Below are positions 17,756 to 26,606 of a stretch of 64,000 nt of DNA, in pieces. The notes under the pieces were generated by a model. The model was not told the DNA's origin. It made no database searches and was given only the letters and a program-made list of their open reading frames with translations. Source of the stretch: Kribbella sp. NBC_00382 (lineage in GTDB: Bacteria; Actinomycetota; Actinomycetes; Propionibacteriales; Kribbellaceae). Every line of letters begins with the position of its first letter. Within the stretch, counting starts at the first letter, position 1. The stretch is taken from NCBI RefSeq assembly GCF_036067295.1, contig NZ_CP107954.1, forward strand, positions 1,984,001 to 2,048,000. The letters are read 5' to 3'. The position numbers and the translations under genes were made by a program.

Positions 17756-18526
17756 ATGGCTACGACCGGGCAGGTGGGCGCACTGCTGTTGGTGGCGGGG
17801 GCCGGGATGGCGTTGTGGACGTTCGGGGACAAGGACTCGAACAGCACGCACGAGGTGACCGACAAGATCTCCGTCGTCCGGCTGGACTCGCCGAACGCCG
17901 ACGTCACCATCAAGGTGGCCGACGTCGACAAGACGACGGTCGAGGAGAAGCGGTCGTACTGGCTGGTCAAGCACGGCGACGCGTTCACGGTCGACGGGGA
18001 GACGCTGAAGCTCGACGGCAACTGCGGCTGGCAGTGCCGGGCCGACTTCGTCGTCACCGTGCCACGGGGGACGAAGGTGACGGGCTCCAACGGCAGCGGT
18101 GACCTGTCCGTCACGGGGGCCAGTGGGGTCGAGGCCAGCTCGCGGTCGGGCCAGGTCAAGCTGACCGACGTGACGGGTGACGTGAAGCTCGACCTGACGT
18201 CGGGGGACGTCGAGATCGACCGGCTGGCCGGCAAGCTCGAGGTCACCGCGAATTCGGGCGACATCGAGGCCAAGCACCTCAAGGGCGGTCCGGTGACCGT
18301 CGAGACCACCTCGGGAGATCTGCGGCTCGAGCTCGACGAGGCCACCGACGTACGGGCGAAGGGGACGAGCGGCGACGTCGAGGTGACTGCGCCGTCAGGG
18401 GACTACAAGGTCTCCACCAAGACCCATAGCGGCGAGGTCGACAACGGGCTCGGCAACAACCCCGACGGCGGCCACACCATCGACGCGGACACGGTCAGCG
18501 GTGACGTCACGCTCGCTGCGGGCTGA
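17756..18526 (+). CDS. DUF4097 family beta-helix/adhesin-like protein
   Basis: A 256-residue protein with one N-terminal membrane helix (VGALLLVAGAGMALWTFG) and an extracytoplasmic part made of repeated short beta units (SGDLSVTGASG, SGQVKLTDVTGDVKLDLTSGDVEIDRL, TSGDVEVTAPSGDYKV), typical of DUF4097 right-handed beta-helix proteins. AGAGG lies nine bases before ATG 17756; ATG 17750 in the same frame is the alternative. It follows the three-gene envelope cluster by about 110 bases and could be part of the same surface-associated unit. Function is unknown; DUF4097 proteins often sit next to PspC or anti-sigma genes, absent here. Confidence 0.8.
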   Translation: MATTGQVGALLLVAGAGMALWTFGDKDSNSTHEVTDKISVVRLDSPNADVTIKVADVDKTTVEEKRSYWLVKHGDAFTVDGETLKLDGNCGWQCRADFVVTVPRGTKVTGSNGSGDLSVTGASGVEASSRSGQVKLTDVTGDVKLDLTSGDVEIDRLAGKLEVTANSGDIEAKHLKGGPVTVETTSGDLRLELDEATDVRAKGTSGDVEVTAPSGDYKVSTKTHSGEVDNGLGNNPDGGHTIDADTVSGDVTLAAG

Positions 18527-18593
18527 CTCTCCGTAGGTTTACGCTCGGGTACCTCGTACGCTGGAGTCACATTCGCTACGAGGAGGGCTCGAC

Positions 18594-18842
18594 ATGAGCA
18601 TCGGTGTGGGGATCTTCCTGATGGTGGTCGGCGCGATCCTGGCCTTCGCCGTCCGTGACAGCTGGGATGCCGTCGATCTGACGGCGGTCGGCTACATCCT
18701 GATGCTCGCCGGACTGGCCGGCATCGTGCTCTCGTTCTACATCACGAACCGGCGCCGCCGCGTCCCGACCGACGCGATCGACCCGGCGATCGAAGAGGAG
18801 TACCGGGTCGTCGAGGAGCACCACCGCGACATCAAGGAGTAG
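18594..18842 (+). CDS. Small two-helix membrane protein (DUF6458-like)
   Basis: An 82-residue protein with two membrane helices (VGIFLMVVGAILAFAV and VGYILMLAGLAGIVLSFYI) and an acidic cytoplasmic tail ending EEHHRDIKE. The layout and sequence match the small actinobacterial DUF6458 family. A strong GAGGAGG ribosome site precedes ATG 18594. Its last 11 bases overlap the convergent thioredoxin-NHL gene. Confidence 0.85.
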   Translation: MSIGVGIFLMVVGAILAFAVRDSWDAVDLTAVGYILMLAGLAGIVLSFYITNRRRRVPTDAIDPAIEEEYRVVEEHHRDIKE

Positions 18843-20646
18843 CTCCCGACAGAACCAGCTCAAGCCGGGCACTGCCATCGGCGGTGACCCGGATTGGCAC
18901 GCCCCAGTCCTGCCGGTGCATGTGACAGGCCGGGAACTCCACCGCTGTCGAGTCGTCACAAGAAGCGGCCTGTACTGCGACGTGCAGCACGCCGTCGCCG
19001 ACCCGCTCGTCGATCACGAGCTGCCTGGTCAGGTCCGTCGAGTCGCCCGCCCCCTCTTTGAGCAGTGCCTCCGGCGTTGATGAGACGAGCAGCCGCGTGG
19101 ACGGGCCGTAGCGGTCGTCCAGCTTCTGGCCCGGCGGCGGGGTGAAAACGACGTCGAGGGTGACCTCGCCGGCGGCGATCTCCATCGGTGGGCGCTGGGT
19201 GCGGGTGCTGAACTCGTCCGCCTTGGCCGAGGCGCCGAGCGGGACCCGGGTCAGCCGGTGCGCTGCCGACTCGACGACGAGCAGGTCGTTGCCCGCGACA
19301 ACAGCTCCGCTGGGCTCGGCCAGTCCGGTGGCCATCGTTTCGACCGTGTTGGTGGACGGGGCGTACCGGCGTACGGCGCCGTTATAGGTATCTGAGATCG
19401 CGATCGACCCATCCGGCAGCACCGTCACCCCGAGCGGGTGCTGCAGCAACGCCTCCTCGGCCTTGCCGTCCCGCAGCCCGAAGTCGAACAGCCCGGTCCC
19501 GATCGCGGTATGCACCTCAGTGCCTTCGACCCAGCGCAGCGCCGAGATCTCCGAATCGGCCAGCCAAAGCCTGTCGCCGTCTGCCGCGAGCCCCGAAGTC
19601 TGCGCAAACCACGCCTGCTCCAACGCCCCGTCGCGCAGCCCTTCGTTGGTCGTACCCGCAGCCACCTCGGTTGTCTTGGTGAATGGATCGAAGGTCCACA
19701 ACTGATGAACCCCAGCCATCGCAATCCACACCTTGCCCTGCCACCACGCGACATCCCACGGCGAACTCAGTACGCCGGTCCCGTCGCCATCCATCCACTG
19801 CTTCCCCGTACCAACCAGCGTGCTCACTTCGCCGGTCTCGAGCTTGATCCCCCGCAGCGCATGGTTGACGGTGTCCGCCACCACCACGTCGTACCCAACC
19901 TCCAGCGCAACCTCCGCCGGCAAAACCGTCACCCCGTTGGGCTCAGAAAACCCAGCCTGTGTACCGTCCTCGAACCCGCGCTTCCCGGTCCCGAACCTCC
20001 GCACCACGGTCGTCGCGTCAGCAGCCAACTCGACAACGCTGTGATTCCCAGCATCCGCCACCAAAAACCCGTCGCCCAAGGCAACAACCTTCGCCGGAAA
20101 CCGCAACTCCCCCGCCTCAGCCACCGGCGCCACATAGGGCGACTTCCCCCGAGTCAGCGTCCCCGCCTTCTCATGCTCCGCAATCAACTCCGCCAGCTGA
20201 GCATCCAACGCATGCTCATGCCCCTCCCCGGAGTACTGAGCCACGATGTACCCATTCGGATCCACCAACACCAACGTCGGCCAGGCCCTCGCGGTGTAAT
20301 TCCCCCAGGTCACCAGCTCCGGATCATCCAACACCGGATGCCCCACCTCATACCGCTCCACCGCAGCCTTAACCGCGGCTTCTTCCCCCTCATGCGCAAA
20401 CTTAGGCGAATGCACCCCCACAATCACCAACGCATCCCCATACTTCTCTTCCAGGGGCCGCAACTCGTCAAGAACATGAAGACAGTTGATGCAGCAGAAG
20501 GTCCAGAAATCGAGGAGGACGGCGCGCCCGCGGAAGTCCGAGATCGAATAGGACTTGCCACCGGTGTTGAGCCAGCCGCGTCCACGGAGCTCGGGCGCGC
20601 GAACGAGGGGACGACGGGGACCGGATGCTGAGCTTGCAGAAGTCAC
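18832..20646 (-). CDS. Thioredoxin-domain protein with NHL repeats
   Basis: A 604-residue protein. Residues about 10-150 are a thioredoxin-like redoxin fold with FWTFCCINCLHVLDEL, i.e. a CCxxC active site of the TlpA/NHLRC2 type. The rest is a beta-propeller of NHL repeats (DGFLVADAGNHSVVELA, DGTGVLSSPWDVAW, LRDGKAEEALLQHPLGVTVL), ending in a beta-sandwich. It resembles human NHLRC2 and bacterial NHL-thioredoxin proteins; a redox or scaffold role is known only in outline. The GTG at 20646 is the best start, 34 bases after the recombinase stop on the same strand; GACAAT six bases upstream might be a leaderless -10. Confidence 0.88.
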   Translation of the reverse strand: MTSASSASGPRRPLVRAPELRGRGWLNTGGKSYSISDFRGRAVLLDFWTFCCINCLHVLDELRPLEEKYGDALVIVGVHSPKFAHEGEEAAVKAAVERYEVGHPVLDDPELVTWGNYTARAWPTLVLVDPNGYIVAQYSGEGHEHALDAQLAELIAEHEKAGTLTRGKSPYVAPVAEAGELRFPAKVVALGDGFLVADAGNHSVVELAADATTVVRRFGTGKRGFEDGTQAGFSEPNGVTVLPAEVALEVGYDVVVADTVNHALRGIKLETGEVSTLVGTGKQWMDGDGTGVLSSPWDVAWWQGKVWIAMAGVHQLWTFDPFTKTTEVAAGTTNEGLRDGALEQAWFAQTSGLAADGDRLWLADSEISALRWVEGTEVHTAIGTGLFDFGLRDGKAEEALLQHPLGVTVLPDGSIAISDTYNGAVRRYAPSTNTVETMATGLAEPSGAVVAGNDLLVVESAAHRLTRVPLGASAKADEFSTRTQRPPMEIAAGEVTLDVVFTPPPGQKLDDRYGPSTRLLVSSTPEALLKEGAGDSTDLTRQLVIDERVGDGVLHVAVQAASCDDSTAVEFPACHMHRQDWGVPIRVTADGSARLELVLSGATP

Positions 20647-20680
20647 CCGCCCATTGTCCCCACGTCGGCAAAGAGCCCGA

Positions 20681-22219
20681 TCAGCCGTCCACCGGCCGGT
20701 CACTCGCCCATCCGATCACCAGACGGCTGCTCGGCTCGAACCTCCGGCCCTGCATGCCCTGATTCACCCGGACCTCCCGGATGGCCAACTCCAGCAGGCC
20801 ACGCCTTTCGACGACATCCGTCGCCGACCACCGCTCCTGCAGTCGTGCCGGCTCCAGGAAGAACGCCAGGTCGATCTGCGGGAGGCGAATGCGTTCGAGA
20901 CTCTGGCGTAGGCCGTCCATCCTCCGCGTTACCGCCTGGCTCAACGACAGATAGCGGTCACGATCGATGAACCGCCGAACGTAGTAGTCCTGATCCAGAA
21001 CGGACAGCGCCGAGCGCTCATCCTCCAGCGCAGAAAGAACAGAACGATGCCTGGCGACACCTGCCGGATCCTGCCGGAAAGCCAAGCGATCTGCCACCAC
21101 CGTCAACAGTGGATCACCTTCATCAGCAGTGGTCAGCCGACAAAACCACGCCTCCTGTACGGCGTTGTCCAAGGCCGGCCTATAGGCGCCTCCGGGAGCC
21201 GGGCATTGACGTCCGAGGCGGACCGCCTGGCAGCGATACGAATTGCCTGATCTGCTCATCCGCTCGCCGCATTCCGCACAACGGAGCAGTCCGGTCAGCA
21301 GGTACTGACTCTCGACTGCCTGCCCTCCCTTACTCCGCCCGTACTTCGACAAGATCATCCGCTCGTCGAATGCCGCCAGGATCCGCACCTGGTCCATCTG
21401 GGAGATCAGCGGTTCCTGGCCAGGCCCCATGATCGATATCGCCTGGCCGGTCTCGGGGTCTCGCCATGGCCGCACCTGCCCGGAGTACCGGCCGTCGTCC
21501 TTCTTGATCGTCTCCGGCATCAATCCCACCACCGTCGGTCCACGCACCAACGACGCGATCGTTCCAATGCCCCATCGTCCACCCCGCGGCGACGGCACTC
21601 CGGTCGCATTCAGCCACCGCGCGACGGCTGTGAGCGACTCACCACCCAGCAGGCGGCGCGCAATCTCACGCACGACAGCGCCAGTCTGCGGCTCGACGTA
21701 CAGCTGGCCGCCCCTGTTGACCAGGCCGTAGGGCGGTGCGCCACCGATCCAGCGACCCTGCGCACGGAGAAACGTCTTGGCCGAGCGGATCCGGAGGCCG
21801 AGGTTCTCGGATTCCGAATGAGCCAGCTTGGCGAGCAGACCGATCACCTGGCGATCTTCTGCCTTCGACGTATCGAGATTGTCCTGGACGGATACAAGGC
21901 GCCCACCTGATGCGCTGATCTCGTCCAGTACAAGCCCGACCTCACCTATCCCCTGCCGAGACAGCCGGTCGAGCTTCCAGACAACCAGTGTTCCTACGAC
22001 ACCTGACGACACGGCCGCAAGCGCGTCCCTCAAGCCTTCCCGATCGACTCCCGGCGAATAGGCCGACCGACCACGATCGACGTGGCTCTGCCGGACCTGC
22101 AGCCCGCTCCTCCTCGCCCAAGCCCGGCAGTCCGCCTCCTGCCGCTCGATGGTGGTCTTTCCTTGCTTGTCGATGGAGATCCGCAGATAGAGGTCCGCAT
22201 ACTGCCGGTTGATTGCCAT
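20681..22219 (-). CDS. Large serine recombinase
   Basis: A 512-residue site-specific recombinase from ATG 22219 (GGGAG upstream). The resolvase domain carries the catalytic Ser in LYLRISIDKQG (about residue 15) and the conserved WKLDRLSRQG. A recombinase domain follows (PPYGLVNRGGQLYVE, ARWLNATGVPSPRGGRWG), then a zinc beta-ribbon (CAECGERMSRSG, later C residues) and a C-terminal coiled coil (LSALEDERSALSVLDQDYYVRRF). This is the integrase/transposase type of large serine recombinase. No other phage, ICE or transposition gene is near, so it is a solitary or remnant element. It is divergent from an unrecognised gene at 22349. Confidence 0.92.
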   Translation of the reverse strand: MAINRQYADLYLRISIDKQGKTTIERQEADCRAWARRSGLQVRQSHVDRGRSAYSPGVDREGLRDALAAVSSGVVGTLVVWKLDRLSRQGIGEVGLVLDEISASGGRLVSVQDNLDTSKAEDRQVIGLLAKLAHSESENLGLRIRSAKTFLRAQGRWIGGAPPYGLVNRGGQLYVEPQTGAVVREIARRLLGGESLTAVARWLNATGVPSPRGGRWGIGTIASLVRGPTVVGLMPETIKKDDGRYSGQVRPWRDPETGQAISIMGPGQEPLISQMDQVRILAAFDERMILSKYGRSKGGQAVESQYLLTGLLRCAECGERMSRSGNSYRCQAVRLGRQCPAPGGAYRPALDNAVQEAWFCRLTTADEGDPLLTVVADRLAFRQDPAGVARHRSVLSALEDERSALSVLDQDYYVRRFIDRDRYLSLSQAVTRRMDGLRQSLERIRLPQIDLAFFLEPARLQERWSATDVVERRGLLELAIREVRVNQGMQGRRFEPSSRLVIGWASDRPVDG

Positions 22220-22348
22220 CGAAGACTCCCTTGCCACCAAGCGTTTCCGGTATCGCTGGTGCCACCGGTCTACCCGACGCAACCGACAGTTTCGGCCGCA
22301 GACAACGCCTGGTGCGCCGGTCACCCTGGCGCGGGGTAGTTTGCGGGC

Positions 22349-22927
22349 GTGGGTATGTATCTCTTCAGCGTCGGCGCCGAGGACTGGTTCGATGACAGCG
22401 AGGGTGGCTGGGCCGAGACCGCGATGGCTCTGAACGCCGAGCTCGAGCGGCTGGGTCTGCCGCCGTACCACCCCGGGCCGGCGGCGACCTCCGATCCCAG
22501 CACGTCCTTCGAGGAAAAGCTGGTTCCTCCCATGGACGGCTTCAGCATCCTTGGCGGGCAGCATCTTTCGACGCAGGAGTTCGAGATCCTGTGCAGCTGG
22601 ACGGTCCTGGTCCCGGTATCCCTCGATCACCCGATCCACTTACCGATCGAGTCTCGCTACACCGAGTCGACCACGATCGCCGGAGCCCCGCAGGTACAGG
22701 CAATCGCCGAGAAGCTGGCGAGCGCCATCGCTTTACCCTCCGAGGTCCCCTCCGCGCCGCACAACTTGGACCTCACCAGCTGGTTCCTGGACGGCCCCGC
22801 GAAAGACCTCGCCGCCACCCACCCGGGCCAGTGGACCAACGACTTGGACGCATCTTTCTACGTAGCCCTCTACCTCCGCGCAGCCCAACACTCCCTCCAC
22901 CACCAAACCCCCATCACCTACTCCTGA
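22349..22927 (+). CDS. Hypothetical protein next to the serine recombinase
   Basis: A 192-residue soluble protein with no recognised domain. It starts MGMYLFSVGAEDWFDD and is rich in Pro, Leu and aromatic residues; ILCSWTVLVPVSLDHPIHLP suggests a mixed alpha/beta fold. TAGTTT lies six bases before GTG 22349, so the transcript is probably leaderless. The last third has lower third-position GC (runs of ccaaacccc) than the surroundings. It is divergent from the recombinase and might be cargo of the same element, but this is speculation. Confidence 0.65.
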   Translation: MGMYLFSVGAEDWFDDSEGGWAETAMALNAELERLGLPPYHPGPAATSDPSTSFEEKLVPPMDGFSILGGQHLSTQEFEILCSWTVLVPVSLDHPIHLPIESRYTESTTIAGAPQVQAIAEKLASAIALPSEVPSAPHNLDLTSWFLDGPAKDLAATHPGQWTNDLDASFYVALYLRAAQHSLHHQTPITYS

Positions 22928-22948
22928 CAACCCATCCCACTCGCACTT

Positions 22949-24592
22949 TCAGCGGGGCAGGATCAGGGTGTCTGTGAGGAGTTTGGCGGTTTTGCGGAGG
23001 GTGGGGGCCGACGAGGAGAGTTCGGCGGCTAGGGCTTGGGGGGTTAGGGGTTCGCCGGGGCCTACCAGGCGGTGGCGGTGGGCCTGGAGCCAGACGATGG
23101 CTCGGGGCCAGGTGGAGAGGCGGGCCTTGGTGAGGAGGTCGGGGGCTTCTCGGACCAGGCGGTCGGCTATGTCGAAGGCTTCGGCGGCGTAGCTGGTGCC
23201 TAGGGTTTCGCCGGCTAGGAGCCAGGCGTGGGGAGCCAGGACGGAGAGGGTTGCTGCTTGGGACTTGTCCAGGCCTCGTAGGTCGGGGCGGGGAGGGGCG
23301 CCCAGGCCGGCGAGGGTGCGGTAGGCCTCTTCTAGGTCGGCGCTGGTGTCGTCCAGGAAGACTCGTTCGCCGGACAGCGGGCGAATCGGGTCAGTTAGGG
23401 CGACTGCCTCCAGGGCAGGGCTCCAGACGTCTACGGCGTCTGCTGCTTCCTCTATCGCGTCCAAGTCAAGGGCCGTGCGCTCGCCGGCGAAAGCCAGCCA
23501 GGCTTTGACCACCGGTGGTACGGCGGCGAAGTAGGTGCTGTCGGCAAGCACCTTGCGGGGCAGCCAGTGCGAGAGGAAGAGCTCCACCAGTACTGCGCTC
23601 ACCCGCAGCGGCCCGCCAACCGTCTGATCCACGGCGTGGTCGATCCACAGTCGCGCGACATCGGCCGCCTCATCCGGCAGCCCAACAGCAAAAGGCGATT
23701 CGAGGAACTCGTCCACCAGCTGATCCCGTTGCCGCGCGGACAACTGCGCCCGCACCGGCGGTCGCACCGGCCGCTCCGGCAACTGCGTCAGCCGATTCAC
23801 CAGCAATCCGGAGAAGAACTCGAAGTCCTCCGTCACCGGCGGATCGTCGGAGTCGTGCGTCTCGCCCAACGCCTGCAGGATGATCCCCGCCGCTGTCGCC
23901 GGCCGCACAGTCCGCACGCTCACCCGCCCACCGCGCTGGTATGCCTCGACCACCCGATCCACCGGCGGCCCGACAAACACATCCTTCGCGATCGCACCAA
24001 GATTGTTGTCCACAAACACAACCACGGTGTGCGGATGCTGCTCGTCGTCATAATCCAGTACGACGCTCAGCCCATCCCCCGTGACGTCCTCCGACACGAT
24101 CGCGCTCGTCAGCCGGAACCCAGCGATCCGCGCCACCCAGTCCGGTACGTCGTACTGCGTACGCCCCCGCGACAAGTGAGCCCGCTGCAACGGCAGCCGG
24201 CCAGCCGGTCCGACGGTTCGAGCCAAACTCGTCAACAACACAAAGGAATCCGCGTCGCGCCGTTCCCCCAGCACGCGGGCCGCATCAGCCCAGAAGAACC
24301 GCTCGACCTCGCCGATCTCGTCAGGCTGGCCAGCCGGCCACAGCTGGTCGGCCAGCATCGCCGCGGACCGAGCCACTGATGCCTCGGCGATGACCGGATG
24401 GAGCGCGGGCGGGGCCGCCGCCAGGTCGAGCAGCAGCGTCTCCTGCAGGGTGTCCAGCACGGCGACGCTCGGCGTGGTGTCGAGGTCTGTCCCCACGACA
24501 CCCGCCGGCGGCTGCCCTGGGGTCGGGCCTGAACCGGAGTCGACCAACCGTAAGTGGCTGCCGCGTCCGTCCCGGCCTCGTGACTTTGTCAC
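22949..24592 (-). CDS. Large hypothetical protein
   Basis: A 547-residue protein with no recognised catalytic motif. The N-terminus is basic and low-complexity (KSRGRDGRGSHLRL). The centre has alternating beta segments (LSVVLDYDDEQHPHTVVVFVDNN) and long helices, and the C-terminal 30 residues look like a helix-turn-helix (LTPQALAAELSSSAPTLRKTAKLL). TAATCT lies seven bases before GTG 24592, consistent with leaderless transcription. It has no close neighbours on its strand. The role is unknown; a nucleic-acid-linked role is only suggested by the C-terminal helices. Confidence 0.75.
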   Translation of the reverse strand: MTKSRGRDGRGSHLRLVDSGSGPTPGQPPAGVVGTDLDTTPSVAVLDTLQETLLLDLAAAPPALHPVIAEASVARSAAMLADQLWPAGQPDEIGEVERFFWADAARVLGERRDADSFVLLTSLARTVGPAGRLPLQRAHLSRGRTQYDVPDWVARIAGFRLTSAIVSEDVTGDGLSVVLDYDDEQHPHTVVVFVDNNLGAIAKDVFVGPPVDRVVEAYQRGGRVSVRTVRPATAAGIILQALGETHDSDDPPVTEDFEFFSGLLVNRLTQLPERPVRPPVRAQLSARQRDQLVDEFLESPFAVGLPDEAADVARLWIDHAVDQTVGGPLRVSAVLVELFLSHWLPRKVLADSTYFAAVPPVVKAWLAFAGERTALDLDAIEEAADAVDVWSPALEAVALTDPIRPLSGERVFLDDTSADLEEAYRTLAGLGAPPRPDLRGLDKSQAATLSVLAPHAWLLAGETLGTSYAAEAFDIADRLVREAPDLLTKARLSTWPRAIVWLQAHRHRLVGPGEPLTPQALAAELSSSAPTLRKTAKLLTDTLILPR

Positions 24593-24683
24593 TCTGGCGA
24601 GATTACCGCCGACCGGCTGTCTGCCGCAGGCCGGTGCGCGCGTCCTGTGGACAACGATATCGACACGCCGTCACGACATACCT

Positions 24684-24726
24684 ACGGCCCGTACCTCCAG
24701 TACGAAGTACCGGAGGTACGGGCCGT
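24684..24726 (-). terminator. Hairpin terminator of the sugar ABC operon
   Basis: Two 20-base arms (24684-24703 and 24707-24726) pair with one mismatch around a 3-base loop, nine bases after the stop of the last ABC permease gene. Confidence 0.8.
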
Positions 24727-24734
24727 GAGAAAAG

Positions 24735-25640
24735 TCAGCCTTTCAGCGCACCCGCCATCAGGCCGCCGATGAACCAGCGGCCGAGCAGGATGTAGACCAG
24801 CAGCGTCGGGAACGAGGTGATCAGCGCGCCCGCCATGCTGGCCGCGTAGTCGACCTTCTGCCCGCCGGCCAGCGCCGCCAGACCGAGGGTGACCGGGCCG
24901 TTGTTCTGCTGGGTCAGGAAGAGCGCGAACAGGAAGTCGTTCCAGACCGAGGTGAACTGCCAGATCAGCGTCACCACGAAACCCGAGATCGAGACCGGCA
25001 GGATGATCCGGATGTACGTCTGGATCAGACCCGCGCCGTCGACCCGGGCCGACTCGATGATCTCGGTCGGGATCACCGTCGCGTAGTAGTTGCGGAAGAT
25101 CAGCGTGCAGATCGGGATGCCGTAGATGACGTGCGTGATGAGCAGCGTCGGGATACCCCGGGTGACGTCCAGGTCCTGGTAGGTCTGCCGCAGCGGCAGC
25201 ATCACGGCCTGGTACGGGATGAACATGCCGAACAGGATGAACGCGAACACCAGGTTCGCGCCGGGGAACCGCCAGCGGGCCAGCACGAAGCCGTTCGCCG
25301 AGCCGATCAGCGACGCGATGATCGCGGCCGGGACGGCCAGCGAGAGCGAGCGGACCATGTACGGCTGCAGGACGTCCCAGGCCTTGCGCCAGGGCTCGAT
25401 CGTCCAGGTCTCCGGCAGCGACCACTGCGCGGCGGCGGTGGTGTCGCTGGAGGTCTTGAAGCTGGTGATGATCACGACGTACACCGGCGTCAGGACGAAC
25501 AGCAGGAACAACAGCAGCAGGATGTAGCGAACGGTCCTGCTCTTACGGGTCGAACCGTCGGCGATCGTACTGCGCTGCGGCTTCTTGCTGATCGCCGCGG
25601 CCGCCTTGCCGGTTGCGGCCGAGGCATCCACGACGGTCAT
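24735..25640 (-). CDS. Carbohydrate ABC transporter permease (MalG-type)
   Basis: A 301-residue inner-membrane permease. A hydrophilic N-terminus of about 45 residues precedes six helices (YILLLLFLLFVLTPVYVVII first). The EAA-type coupling loop is visible as EIIESARVDGAGLIQTYIRIILP, which contacts the ATPase. It is the last gene of a three-gene operon whose order (binding protein, MalF-type, MalG-type) is normal for CUT1 importers. Its ATG overlaps the stop of the upstream permease gene by ATGA. No ATPase gene is present, so a shared ATPase such as MsiK elsewhere in the genome is expected. Confidence 0.93.
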   Translation of the reverse strand: MTVVDASAATGKAAAAISKKPQRSTIADGSTRKSRTVRYILLLLFLLFVLTPVYVVIITSFKTSSDTTAAAQWSLPETWTIEPWRKAWDVLQPYMVRSLSLAVPAAIIASLIGSANGFVLARWRFPGANLVFAFILFGMFIPYQAVMLPLRQTYQDLDVTRGIPTLLITHVIYGIPICTLIFRNYYATVIPTEIIESARVDGAGLIQTYIRIILPVSISGFVVTLIWQFTSVWNDFLFALFLTQQNNGPVTLGLAALAGGQKVDYAASMAGALITSFPTLLVYILLGRWFIGGLMAGALKG

Positions 25641-26536
25641 TCTTCGGTCTCCTGCCGGACGGTGTAGGCCACATAGGGGATGACGAGGACTGCGACGACG
25701 GCCAGCAGCACAATGGCTATCGCTGCCGCCTTCGCCATGTCACTGCGGAGCAGGGTGTTCCACATGTAGACCGAGGGCACCTCGGTGCGGAACTGGTTCG
25801 GCCCGGTGATCGCGTAGATCAGGTCGAACAGCTTCAGCGACATGTGGCCCAGGATGATCAGCGCGGACAGCGCGATCGGGGACAACTGCGGAAACAGCAC
25901 GTACCGGTAGAGCTTGAACTCGCTGGCGCCGTCCACCCGGGCCGCCTCGCGCAGCTCGGCCGGGATGCCCCGGAAGCCGGCCAGGAACAGCGCCATGATG
26001 TAGCCGGACAGCTGCCAGACCGCGGGTAACGCGATGGACGCCATCGTGGTCCACCGGTTCCCCGCGGTCCACCAGGGATTCTCCAGGAAGTTCAGGTGCA
26101 GGATGTCGAACAGCCGGTTCAGGCCGCGCGCGTCATCACCCTGCGAGGGGTTCAGCAACCAGCCCCAGACGACGCCGGAGGCGATCATCGAGATCGCCAT
26201 CGGGAACAGGAAGACCGACCGGAAGATGCCCTCTCCGGTCACCCCCTTCTCCAGCAGCAGCGCCCAGAGCAGGCCGAAGATCAGCGTGCCCACGATGAAC
26301 GCCACCGTGAGCACGCCGAGGTTCTTCAGCGAGTTGAGGAACCGGTCCTCACCGAACAGGTTGACGTAGTTCTCGAACCCGACGTGTTTGGTCGGGACCG
26401 GACGGGCGTTGTGCTTGTCCGTCAACGAGGTGTTGAAGGTCCAGGCGATCAGCCCGTAGACGAAGTACCCGAGCAACAGCACCGTGGGCAGCAGCACCAG
26501 CGCTCCTGGCCCCCAGGTGCGGATTCTTCCGTGCAT
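25637..26536 (-). CDS. Carbohydrate ABC transporter permease (MalF-type)
   Basis: A 299-residue membrane protein with six helices starting at ALVLLPTVLLLGYFVYGL. It shows the EAA loop ELREAARVDGASEFKLYRYVLFP and the C-terminal helix AIVLLAVVAVLVIPYVAYTV. It is the first permease of the heterodimer, overlapping the second by ATGA. It follows the binding-protein gene after 70 bases. Substrate is not evident from sequence. Confidence 0.93.
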   Translation of the reverse strand: MHGRIRTWGPGALVLLPTVLLLGYFVYGLIAWTFNTSLTDKHNARPVPTKHVGFENYVNLFGEDRFLNSLKNLGVLTVAFIVGTLIFGLLWALLLEKGVTGEGIFRSVFLFPMAISMIASGVVWGWLLNPSQGDDARGLNRLFDILHLNFLENPWWTAGNRWTTMASIALPAVWQLSGYIMALFLAGFRGIPAELREAARVDGASEFKLYRYVLFPQLSPIALSALIILGHMSLKLFDLIYAITGPNQFRTEVPSVYMWNTLLRSDMAKAAAIAIVLLAVVAVLVIPYVAYTVRQETEE

Positions 26537-26606
26537 GACTCAGGACTCCCGGTCGAAAACGGTCAGGTCGAGATCAGTCAGGTTCGGCGAGGACTGCACT
26601 ACTCGA

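Noticed and set aside
18841..20631. Plus-strand long frame opposite the NHL-thioredoxin gene
   Set aside because: Pro/His/Arg-rich shadow; the minus strand has clear thioredoxin and NHL motifs.
21000..22900. Prophage
   Set aside because: No structural, lysis or replication gene is near the recombinase.
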